A stretch of 64,000 bases of DNA from assembly GCF_019279795.1 (NCBI RefSeq), contig NC_056738.1, forward strand, positions 399,604,408 through 399,668,407. Direction: 5' to 3'. Shown here one piece after another: positions 20,299-29,890 of the stretch. The number at the start of each line of letters is the position of its first letter. The first letter of the stretch is position 1. Origin of the DNA: Protopterus annectens. Its lineage: Eukaryota > Chordata > Ceratodontiformes > Protopteridae. Both the position numbers and the translations under genes were made by a program. The notes under the pieces were generated by a model that did no database searches, was not told the DNA's origin, and saw only the letters and a list, made by a program, of their open reading frames with translations.

Positions 20299-23085
20299 AT
20301 CTAAGGGTAATGCTACTCAATGCTAGAAGTTTAAACCTCAAAATGTGCTCATTCGAGGCACTCCTTAAAATGGAGAACATCGACATCTGTGCAGTGACAG
20401 AGACCTGGTTCAAGGCTCCAGAGAGCAGCCCTGCAATACCAGGCTACAATTCATACCACACCTTTCGGGCAACTAACCTGGACTGAAACACCAGAGGTGG
20501 AGGCGTGTCCATATTCACCAAGGATATCCACACCTCCAAGCTAATTGCCTAAACATAATGCATCCGAAATTCTCCAGGTGCAACTAAAACTGGGCAAGAC
20601 TGCAATCCAAATTGTAGCTTGCTACAGATCCCCCACCATGCCCCAAGACTCCCACTCCACTTTTCTTAACATTCTGGAAAATATCAAGGTAAAACCCAAC
20701 ACCCTCATATTGGGAGACTTCAACTACTCCGCATTAACTGGGAAAACTATTCATATACCAACACAGTGGCACAGCAATTTTTGGAATTCATAAATTCCAA
20801 CACCTTGGACCAACTGAGTCAGACACCTACCAGGGGCAGCAATATCCTAGACCTGGTCATTACCAACATGGACGATCGGTGCTCCACACCAGAGGTTATG
20901 CCCTCATTGGTCAGATCCGACCACAAGCTAATCACCCTAGACATCCCCACCCCATATTAAGGAAAAAAATGTAAAAAAATTCTGAAAAGCCAACTTCACG
21001 CTTCTTAAGACAGAAGTGGCTAACTTCACCATTCCCATGCAGACAGATAGTAGCAGTACGACTACTGAATCCTACATCAGTGCACTGTATGAACGCATAC
21101 ACGAGTGCATGGACCATGCCATCCCAAATAGAACCAAGACGCTATAAGAGGCCAATCTGGTGGTCCCCTGCCATTAACAAGCTCTACAACAAAAGGAAGA
21201 AACTGTTGCAAAAAAGAGTAAAATCCCAAGATTGGAAAAACTTCCTTGTCAGCCTCAGTAAGAAGCTGAGCTCCTTCATAAAATCCTCCAAAGCTAGTTA
21301 GGAAAACAAAATCACCACAGTTTCTAAAGACAATCACAAGGCATTCTATAGCTATGTCAAGAATCTCAATGCCAACACTCAGATCTGCTCAGAGCTACAG
21401 CAGAATGGCACTAAACATATGGAACCAGCTGATATGCCAACATCCTGGCAGACAGGTTCAGTGCAAAATTCTACCCCCTCTCACCCCCGAAAGGGCCCAT
21501 CTCTATACCGGATGATTGCCAAGTCCCTGTAATCATGGCCACCCAGGTGAAAAATGCACTCGCCAAAGCCAAACATACAGCATCCATGGGATCTGACAAT
21601 GTCCCAGGCTGTGTTCTGCATGAACTACAAAATGAACTGGCACCCCACCTATTTACCATGTTCAATCATAGCCTCACTACAGGTTTTGTGCCTAGTGAAT
21701 GGAGCACAGCTACATTGATCCCACTCTACAAAGGGGGATCCACCACGTACCCTGGGAACTACCGACCCATCAGCCTGACGAGTCTGATCTGCAAGGCCAT
21801 GGAACGTATCATCATGGAATTTATAAACAAAGACATAGGTAACCTGCAAACTCTGGACCCCACCCAGTTTGGGTTTGTAAAAGGCAGATCATGTCTCCTA
21901 AACCTGACTGACTTCTTTGAAGCAGTCACCAAAGCCATGGACGAGGGTAAGGCAGTTCACACAGCCTACCTAGATCTCGTCAAGGCCTTCAACACCATCC
22001 CCCACTCTGGTATTATTGATAAACTCATGAAACTGAGCATAAACCCCTATGTCATGTAGTGGGTGGCCAACTGGCTCACAGACAGAACCCACACCGTAAA
22101 AGTAGCCAATTCCAAATCTGTCTCCAGACTGGTGACAAGTGATGTACCACAGGGTTCAGTCCTGGGTCCCCTCCTGTTCAGCATCTACTTCTCGGAAGTC
22201 CAAGCCAACACAGAGGGCTTATGGCTGACAAAGTTCGCAGATGATTGCAAACTGGGGGCTGTTATTGAATCCCCTAAGTATGTGGACATTCTACAAAAGG
22301 GCCTCGCTGAGACAGATGCCTGGTGTCAAAACCACGGCTTTAAGCTCAATGCCAAAAAATGCATAGTTACCTCCTTTGGGAAAAACCCTGTGCCAACAAA
22401 CTACCACATAGGTAGTAGTCCACTCAACACTGAAAGTGTGATATGACACCTAGGGACACAGGTAGACAGCAGTCTCTCCTTTAACAACCACATAGCCACA
22501 GTGGTCAGGAAGTCCCTCTATGTGGCACACCTCATCACAAAAGGTTTCTTATCCAGAAGAAAAGAGGTCATTGTCCCCCTCTACTCAGCCCTCATTAGAC
22601 CTATTATAGAGTGCAACTCCCTGTTTGGGATGTTTCTCACAAGACATATGCAGCAACTGGAAAGACTGCAGAAATACCTCACAAAGAGGATCACTGGCCT
22701 TAAACAGATGTCCTATGCAGACCGCCTTAAGAAACTCCAGCTCTGCTCCATCGCATATCGCCTACTCAGAGCTGATCTCTGCCTAACATACAAAGCCATG
22801 TCAAACCCAGAGCTGTTGGATATGCTACACTTAGAAAACTCCCAATCCCTGCGAGCCACACGCTCCAGAGACCTTAACCTTGTAACCACAATAAACAAAA
22901 CTTGCTGGAGGGATAGGGTCCTGTCCCAGAGACCTCCCATTCTCTGGAACAAGCTGCCCATTCATGTCAAACAGAGCACCTCATTGGCCCTGTTTAAGAA
23001 AAATCTGGACAGCTGGATGGGGAACAGGAAATTTACCCCGGGTATCACTTCTGTGGCTCTGCTTGACAGGGGCACAAGTAAATAA
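20299..23085 (+). pseudogene. CR1 ORF2 copy B: endonuclease-reverse transcriptase, inactivated
   Basis: Endonuclease motifs: VMLLNARSLN, AVTETWFKAPE, LILGDFNYS and VRSDHKLITLDIP. The linker has RPIWWSPAINKLYNKRKK. The RT begins SMGSDNVPGCVLHELQ (21580s) and contains NYRPISLTSLICKAMERI, QFGFVKGRSCLLNL, AYLDLVKAFNTIPHSG (family D of AFD changed to N), VTSDVPQGSVLGPLLF and the intact catalytic box LTKFADDCKLG (22228-22254). The C-terminus ends PGITSVALLDRGTSK. Point stops include TGG to TAG at 22057-22059 and CGA to TGA at 22444-22446, both G:C to A:T changes. Frameshifts lie in the endonuclease and linker (20480-21080). It is the best-preserved RT of the window. Confidence 0.92.
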
Positions 23086-23180
23086 ATAAATTTATGGGTG
23101 GCTAAAACCAGGGAATGTTTAGGCTAGGCTTATATAAGCCCTGGGGCCAATAGCCTAGTACCTACCTATGAACCTATGAA

Positions 23181-23845
23181 CTTATATGATTCCACTGCAG
23201 CCCTCTCATGCCTGTCTGTAGCACTTGTGGCAGCTGTTGGCTCCATCTATATTATTCTTTCTTGACCTACACAAATCTTTGCTCACATTGTAGTCCCAGC
23301 ATTCAAATTTCCAGTGATTTCCATTAAGCATCTGCAAAGGAAATATTAATTAACATGAGGCAGACCTAACATATCTCTAATATAGCTCTGAGCACCGTAT
23401 ACCTAATTGCATAATTTCCTTTCTGGAAGCCATTTTAGATGTGTATGGGATGCTGCCCAGATACTAAAGGAGTGAGGCATTAACCCTTTTGCTTTCTAGG
23501 CCTAAGGTAGCTAAGGCTTTCTTCAGAACTGACCTAAATTGACAGGGTTTCAGGGCCAAACAACCAGCATGGCACAGAAAGGGTACCTCATCCTCAAGCC
23601 TAATCTGCATATAGGTTCCTAGTCAACCTGATATCCCATTTAGTGCTTGCTGGAACCCATAAATTATGCCAGCTTTCATTTTCCATAGGATCTGTCATTC
23701 TCCTCCTAATGTGCATCCAGATATTATCAGCATTTCTCATGACATCCCTTGGTCCAAATGCTCAAGGTGGCCTGGCCTTCTTGCTGCATTGTACTTACTG
23801 AGTTATCCTAAAGGCCTCTTGTATGGCTAATAAGTATGCTACCCT
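23181..23845. other. unassigned intergenic DNA
   Basis: I see no motif-bearing frame, tRNA-like sequence or repeat in this stretch between the CR1 tail and the DIRS-like fragment. Confidence 0.4.
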
Positions 23846-23849
23846 GAAC

Positions 23850-25130
23850 AACTATACTTCATTTTCTGAGCTGCAGATAGTCCTCGGGACCTCTCATAAA
23901 CATGAAAAGCCAGTGGGCCCCAAGGGTAGGTGCTCTTCCCTTCTGAGCTCCATCCTGGATCACCACTGTAGCATTTCTTAACTGCAAATGTGTGAGCAGT
24001 GTCTCACCACCCTCACACTTTGTGCTATCAGCTAATTGCAGCTGTATGCATCCCTGCCCAGCCCTATGGCAGCCCCTTTCCTCAACATAGGAATGAACCA
24101 CAGCAACTGTGCCGTGGACACTGGCCATTGCATTATCCACCCATCTGTGGTCCTTATGCTTCTAATCCTCACTATGCACATTCTATAAACTATTCAGTGC
24201 TTGGATGTAATGCAGACATAGTGGCAGCCCATATTAGTTTATTTTCAGCACTGACAGTCATTCTGTAATCCTGCGTGGCCTCTTGTCAATGTCAGGTGCT
24301 AGTATCTGGAACCTGTTCCACTGAAAATAAGAAAATGAGTCAGTACTCACATTGTCTATACCCTGTACATGCTGCACTCTCAAGCTGATATTGTTCTGCA
24401 TACAAGCTAAGGTGAACTTCCTCATCATGCGTCTTAATTGCCACATCCCTCTAAGTGGTTGTTCACTAGACTCACCACCCCCATGTTATTGCTTCCAAAT
24501 AATATCTGCTTGTTCCATAAATCACTAGCCAAAATGTGTACCACCACCACTGGCAGCAGGAAGAAGTAAGACAGAGCTATGCCTGCCTCCCCCTTGTGCT
24601 CACTGCTTTGGTCTGCTTGATTTTACATAGCAACACTTCCAACTGGTTACTTTCTCCTGACACAGTAACTCACCATTAAACTATCTCATTATTTCTTAGA
24701 ACACCTTCAAGTCTTCTTATGTTTCACTAGCCATCAACTCTATGGCATTGTTTGGAGTTACTTACCTCCTCATGAATGATCTCCCAACTGGAATGACCTT
24801 ATAGGCAAAGTTCAAAATCCTTACCAAGCTCTGCAGCTCCCTCAAGGTAAATTTCTTATACCTATTGGCTATGGCTTCCAGCAGTTTTATTATCGTTTCC
24901 CCTAGAAAGCAAAACCCATCCCTTCATTGCATTGATTTTAGTGCCCAAGATGGTTAGCCATGTTGTTGTTGCCCCTTTTATCCTATCCTCAGATAGGAAC
25001 ACACCAAATTGTTGAAAAATATAACTGAAACATGTCTAGACATATCACATAACCTTCTGAGGTTACAGGCAAAAAAGAAAGTCACCTAAATAAAATGGAA
25101 CTACTCCCCCTTTGCTTGCTGGTCTTCCAA
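23850..25130 (-). mobile_element. DIRS-like retroelement fragment (RT/RNase H)
   Basis: Minus-strand pieces match the RT/RNase H polyprotein of DIRS-type (tyrosine recombinase) retroelements. KFTLRELQSLVRILNFAYKV then VGRSFMRR (about 24768-24862) corresponds to the family pattern LRELQSLIGxLNFAxxVVxPGRxFLRR. An open frame at 24446-24258 gives LACMQNNISLRVQHVQGID then FSYFQWNRFQILAPDID, matching the end of the family's RNase H domain (HxPGxxNxxADxLSRFQ...F...AP). Stops and frameshifts are frequent between them. I could not recognise a tyrosine recombinase, and 23850-24257 is assigned only by proximity. Confidence 0.6.
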
Positions 25131-25162
25131 TTCCAAGAATATAATGAATTTCTCAAAGACAG

Positions 25163-25300
25163 CTATGCCTTTCAGCTGTCCAGATTTTCACAGAATGTCC
25201 AGATTTTTATCTTTTATACATGATACATTTCATTGAGTAATATTAATTCATCAATATAATTTTTCTATGTATAACATGACACATATTAATCATGTTATGA
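25163..25300. mobile_element. MITE family CTCTCAAC, partial copy
   Basis: TTTCAGCTGTCCAGATTTTC-type sequence followed by ACAGAATGTCCAGATTTTT equals the complement of the right end of the element at 13705-14020 (AAAAAATCTGGACATTCTGC). Only one end is clear. Non-coding. Confidence 0.5.
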
Positions 25301-25650
25301 GTTCACTAGATGAACTTGCTGGTAATCTGTTAGTAAGTGTTCCACGTTGCTTATTAGTTCAACTTTTGTTTGAGAGGTAGTGTTCCACAGTGTATTGATG
25401 GAAGATTGGGTCGCTGTTGAACATTTATTCTTGGCAGCAAACAGAGGGATGGAGGTCTGCCATGTTTAACACCTTAAAGCAGCATTAGAAACACAATAAT
25501 ACAGTGTGCATATTTTATTATTTTTGCCATCATTCACAAATATGAGGTGCCCGTGAGAACCATTTGCTGTGCAAAAGCTGAAACACAAGAGAAGTAATTT
25601 GGGCATCAATTCCCCGGCTGTTTTCCTGAAATATTTGAAACAAGACAAAT

Positions 25651-27005
25651 ATGGCTAGAGAAGATGAGGGTAGTTTTCCTTTTAGAAAACAGAAGGAGTG
25701 TAAGGAGGAGTCCAGTATTTTTCTGGACATCACCCATAAGCATACAAGTGGAGATCCGTGCAGGAGGCTTATACTGGGTCACAGTAAAAGGCTGATGCCT
25801 GGAATAGTTTAGCCAAGACTCTCACTCATGCTACTGGCATCCTATGCACGGGGGGCAGAGTAGTCATCACTACAGAGGCTTGAGGAGCTGCAAGCCTGAC
25901 CTCCTTGGCCAACAAGATGCTGAAGTTAAGGCATGATCACCACCTCCATACTGTAAGTATAACAAAGTTTGCCTATCCATGCACCCTGCCAGCACATGGC
26001 AGCATTCGCCTTTTCATTTTGCTCTCTCTTTATCTCCAGCCACCGTGGAGATTGAAAGGAACAGAGAGATGCATAGGAATAGACAAGATAGCCTAAGAGA
26101 GTACCAAGGTAAGTGTAGCTGCTGTTGTCAAAGATGTGTCTGTTTGCATAGTGGCAGGTAACAATTAATACTAATGGTAAATAACATTTATACAGCAGGC
26201 TGTATCTGTCAGTACTGGCATTCCGTACTAGAATTAGAGTGACTGTGTGATGTTCATATTTTGATTCTGCATGCCACCCACTGTATAGCTGCAGAAGTGG
26301 CTCATCAAATTAAGTCCACGTGCACTGAAATTGTAAAGATGGCTGTGAGTTCAATCCCCCCTCAAAAAAAATTTGCTGTTGTCATAACATAATTTTAACA
26401 GTTAAAATATTTAAACCAGTACAATTTTAAATAAAACAGTAAAATGTTAAAATAACTTTGAAGGTGCTGTTATTATCAAAGGTTTATTTTCCTTCACTGT
26501 ATTTTAAAAGTATGAAAAAATAGTTAAGAATGCAATTTCTTTATTCTTGTATGTCTCATTCCCACCCTCTATGTCCTTATCTTTTTCTTTTATATGTATT
26601 TTTATGTGTCTCTTTTTCTGTTACTATTATATGCAGCAGTACAGTGACCTGGACTGACCACACCAACATGACCTATCATTTCCACACAGGTGACAACAGC
26701 AGCAGAAACAGTATCACCACTATCACCACCAGAGTAATCCAGCACATCTGGGTCACAGCCTGCCATGTTGCCTCCACTGCTTCAGGTAGCCCTGCACTGG
26801 AGAGTGAACAGTGAAAGTGGAGGTAACAATTACAATATCTATCAGTAGCTGTTAGAGCATTTGGGGGAGATACTGGACAAGAGATTTGATGCACTCATTG
26901 GTCATATAGAAACCATGCTCACTGAGTCACATCTCCCCCATCGCTGCCACCAAGTCCTAAGGAAAGACCCAGTGATAATTGCTTCCAGGAAGAGGAGTAA
27001 TCGTC
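25651..27005 (+). pseudogene. decayed Myb/SANT-like gene with exon-intron structure
   Basis: A possible ATG at 25651 starts MAREDEGSFPF then KEESSIFLDITHKH. Further on, KADAWNSLAKTLTHATGI (about 25790-25845) resembles the conserved KxxAWxxIAxxL segment of Myb/SANT-like DNA-binding proteins of the Harbinger-associated type (Myb_DNA-bind_5 family), and SLANKMLKLRHDHHL may correspond to its third helix. CACCTCCATACT then GTAAGT looks like a donor (25952). TCTTTATCTCCAG then CCACCGTGGAG...TACCAAG then GTAAGT at 26040-26108 looks like a complete internal exon (TVEIERNREMHRNRQDSLREYQ in two parts). The last part includes LLEHLGEILDKRFDALIGHI and ends ASRKRSNRPLC (about 27005). In-frame stops before KADAW and in the last exon show decay. 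It could be a transposon accessory gene or an old gene derived from one. Confidence 0.45.
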
Positions 27006-27301
27006 CACTGTGTTAAAGTTGACATAGGTTATATCTTTGACACCCAGTCTTATCCCTAAACCCAGTGTTCCTCTCTCTTTTATGTCTATACCCATCCTTG
27101 TATGTTATACAACTCTCCCCTTACCATTGTCTTCCCCTGTCTGTCTAATGTTTCCTTTACCATTCTGTTCTCCCTCCATCATTGTGCTGCCCGATATTCT
27201 GATGGTCATGTCTGTCTTCCCTTGTGACCTCCTGTGCTCCTATTATTAACCTCTTACTTCCCTGACTTCCTTCCCCAACATTCCCTTATCAAAAATAAAT
27301 A

Positions 27302-27344
27302 AACACATACATACATACATACATAGATACATACATACATACAT
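27302..27344. repeat. (CATA)n microsatellite
   Basis: Tetranucleotide ACAT/CATA repeat with one GATA variant. Confidence 0.95.
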
Positions 27345-27384
27345 AAAAAAGAGGCACCTGTGCCTCAAAAAATACTTCCACCCA

Positions 27385-27540
27385 TACCTCTCAACTTCAC
27401 AGACCTTTAATTAATGTACACATGATTTGCTCCAATAGTTCATCATAAAAAGTGTAGCCATTGATGATTTCAGTCAGTAAATAATTAATAATATAGTTAT
27501 AATTCACCAAGGTTATCCTGAGCTAAGAAGTTGAGAGGTA
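27385..27540. mobile_element. MITE family CTCTCAAC, short copy with perfect TIR
   Basis: ATACCTCTCAACTTC at 27384-27398 is the exact reverse complement of GAAGTTGAGAGGTAT at 27527-27541. TA at both borders could be the target duplication, as in Tc1/mariner-type elements. Read in reverse, the interior shares CTTAGCTCA and GAAATCATC with 13705-14020, so this looks like an internally deleted relative. Non-coding. Confidence 0.65.
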
Positions 27541-27670
27541 TCCTTCTATCCCACCTCCATTCTGCTCATTCCTTATTTGCTCATCTTGTGTTTTGCCCTC
27601 TGCTTAATTCCTCTTTTCATCTCTGTCCTATATACTCTCATTTCCAACCTTTAATCTGGCCAAGCACACA
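27541..27670 (+). repeat. dispersed repeat R3, copy 1
   Basis: TATCCCACCTCCATTCTGC then TCATTTCCAACCTTTAATC are shared with 29510-29640 (same strand) and with 47405-47520 (opposite strand). The CCAATCCCACC-like sequence at the start of the second copy resembles a Pol III B box, but class is unknown. Confidence 0.6.
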
Positions 27671-27841
27671 TATAAACACATAAAGTGTGGCTATATGAAA
27701 ATTGTCTTTCTGTGGTCATACAATGCATGACAGCTGGTATAGAGCAACATCACTAGTCATCTATAACCTCAGGGAAATTATATTTCCTGTCCTTTGCAAA
27801 AATGATGAAAAAATCCTTCCAAAGTATGAAGATCTTGAGAA

Positions 27842-27981
27842 GGGGTTGGGAGGGTGGCCTAATGGTTAAGGTGTTTGCCTTACAAACACAAGGTGCATGG
27901 TTTGAGGCTCACAAGGGATAATTGACTAGGCTTAAAATGGCTCACAAGGGCAGTTAGCTTAGTACTAATCTGTGAACCTAT
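27842..27981 (+). mobile_element. tRNA-derived SINE with CR1 tail
   Basis: A 140-bp unit: GTGGCCTAATGGTTAAGG (Pol III A box) at 27854-27871, TTGCCTTACAAACACAAGG in the anticodon-arm position, and GGTTTGAGGCTC (B box) at 27899-27910. The tail GACTAGGCTTA...TTAGCTTAGTACTAA...GTGAACCTA follows the CR1 3' end of this window (GGCTAGGCTTA...TAGCCTAGTACC...TGAACCTA). Head and tail together define a SINE that would be mobilised by CR1. Confidence 0.7.
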
Positions 27982-28039
27982 TTATCATGTAACTGAGCTG
28001 ACAGTCAAAGCACAACACCAGGCAAACCTAACATAAGGT

Positions 28040-29490
28040 AAAGTTAGTAGTTTAGCAGTTTCCATAGCTCACAGTAGTCGTGAAGTGATGTGTACATTGT
28101 CAATACACTACTGTGAGGGTTTTGATATCCTGGTGGTTTTAGGTTGTTTACCAATATCCATTTTTTTCAGTCTTCCACACTGCTCTGACATTCTCTGGAA
28201 ATGTTTGCTTTCTGACATGTCTCTTGCAAGTTCTTCGTGGCTTCACTTGATTATGTATTGATCTAAAGAATATGGGGCAGGATGGCAAGCAGGGACTCAT
28301 ACCCATCAATGTCTACCATGCAGCAGTCTTCAAAACAACCCATATAATGCACAGATCACTTATAAGGCAGGTATGAAATAAAGCTAAACATGTATGAAAA
28401 TGTAGCAGTTTGACATTGATGTGTACATTGTCAATACAGTAGGGGAAGAGTTGTGATCCCGATTGTTGTATGATGCTTACCAATGGTTAGTTTTCTGTCT
28501 TCTACGGTGTTCTAATATTACACTGAATGTATTTTTTTGACATTTTTAATAACATAGGTTCTTCTGTGTCTTAACTTGATAACGCTCTATTCTAAAGCAT
28601 ATTAGGCATGCAAGTGTCCAAATCCATGAAAGTCGACCTTATAGCAGTCTTTAAAACAATTTGTATTATGTGCTAATAACATACTTGCAAATATGAAGAA
28701 AGTTCATGTATGTATGTGACAGCTTCCATGCCTTAGTCTATTCCCTGACCCAGTCAGACTTTCTCAGTTAACAAATATCAATAAATAAATAAATAAATAA
28801 TCATGCAGTGATATATAAATTGTCAATACACGGGCAGATGTTTTAATTCCCTGATGGCTAGTATATTATTTTTCACTATTCTGTTTTCAGCCTTTAGCAT
28901 TGTTCTAGTGATATATAAATTGTCAATACACGGGCAGATGTTTTAATTCCCTGATGGCTAGTATATTATTTTTCACTATTCTGTTTTCAGCCTTTAGCAT
29001 TGTTCTAACATTTCCCTGAAATGTGTTTTCAGAACCCTTTAGAGTATGTTCTTGTGAGGCCTCAACATTTTTCCCAAAGGGAGGGGTTTAAAGGTGTTTA
29101 GGTGTATTTTTGTTATCTTGCTGTCATGTGCTCCCTTCTGCTGAAATGTGTTTTTCAGTCACCATTTCAATGAGTGCTTCTGTGATGTGCCTTACTAATG
29201 TCTTGATCTAGTGCCTATCATTGCCAAAGGCTGGGTTCAATGACCCAGATATGTGTTTTTTAATCATCTTTTCTATGGGTGCTTCTGGGCCCTGCCTTGC
29301 TAATGCCTTAGTCTAAAGAATATTATTACCAAAGGCAGGGGTCAATTCCATTAATGTGCATTTCTCTTTTCTTGCTTTCATGTGTTCAATTCCCTTGAAA
29401 GTAAACATTCCTATCATAAATGTGTAAATTATGTGAGTGAATTTGGCACTTTCTAAATGAAAACTTTTCTGGGTTCTTCTGTCATTGTTC
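28040..29490 (+). repeat. cluster of diverged related repeats with tRNA-like boxes
   Basis: Units recur without exact periodicity. ACATTGTCAATACA or AAATTGTCAATACA occurs at about 28094, 28424, 28819 and 28919. A CTTCTGTG...CTTACTAATG...CTAAAGAAT block recurs at about 28231, 28562, 29180 and 29284. At the first unit TAGCTCACAGTAGT (28065) and GGTTTTGATATCC (28118) have the spacing and form of Pol III A and B boxes. This may be a tandem cluster of one tRNA-derived SINE family or a decayed satellite. No coding frame is plausible. Confidence 0.5.
28807..29006. repeat. perfect 100-bp tandem duplication
   Basis: 28807-28906 (AGTGATATATAAATTG...GCATTGTTCT) is repeated base for base at 28907-29006, inside the otherwise strongly diverged cluster. 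Either very recent or an assembly artefact. Confidence 0.97.
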
Positions 29491-29509
29491 AGCTAGGAAG
29501 TTAAGATAT

Positions 29510-29640
29510 GTGTTCCAATCCCACCTCCATTCTGCTCATTCTATATTTGCTTATTTTTGTTATATTCTGTGCTTGTTTCACCTTTTCGTTACTGTTTGTC
29601 CTATATTCCCATTTCTAACCTATGATATGGTTAAAGAATA
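29510..29640 (+). repeat. dispersed repeat R3, copy 2
   Basis: GTTCCAATCCCACCTCCATT and TTCTGCTCATT, then CCTATATTCCCATTTCTAACC, parallel 27541-27670. The similarity continues with TTCTGTGGTCAT near 29695 (27710 in copy 1), so the repeat unit may be about 230 bp. Confidence 0.55.
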
Positions 29641-29816
29641 GATAGACACACCACACAAAAGTCAAGAATGAGCACGTAATTCACAGTCATCGTTCTGTGG
29701 TCATTTGTTGCATGACAAATGGCAGAGAGCAATGTAAACGGCCAGATATGACCATGGAGAAGAGGTACTCTGCATCTTATGGTAAACATAATGTAAAATC
29801 CTTGGCACATGCTCCT

Positions 29817-29890
29817 TTGATAGCTCAGTGTACTCATGAAATGATTCTTACTATGTCAATGCAAAGGGCTGGGGGCTTCAAATCCCCTGG
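29817..29890 (+). repeat. tRNA-like Pol III box pair (SINE head remnant)
   Basis: TAGCTCAGTG at 29821 resembles an A box and GCTTCAAATCC at 29874 a B box, about 50 bp apart as in tRNA genes. The cloverleaf is poor, so this is more likely a SINE remnant than a tRNA gene. Confidence 0.35.

Larger units (their letters stand above)
18590..23180 (+). mobile_element. CR1-type LINE, copy B (near full-length, dead)
   Basis: A 4.6-kb element: T-rich 5' UTR (about 18590-19350), ORF1 with zinc finger and SGNH esterase (19366-20280), ORF2 with endonuclease and RT (20299-23085), and a 3' end TAGGCTAGGCTTATATAAG then CCTAGTACC and CCTATGAACCTATGAA at 23180. The 5' UTR shares GTTTCCTGCCT and a T-rich context with copy C (57.3-58.2 kb), supporting a nearly complete 5' end. 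Inactivating changes are mostly single-base. Confidence 0.9.

Noticed and set aside
28040-29490. CRISPR-like array
   Set aside because: The repeats are long, diverged and unevenly spaced, and the DNA is clearly eukaryotic.
29817-29890. Functional tRNA gene
   Set aside because: Boxes A and B are recognisable but acceptor and T stems do not pair well; a SINE remnant is likelier.
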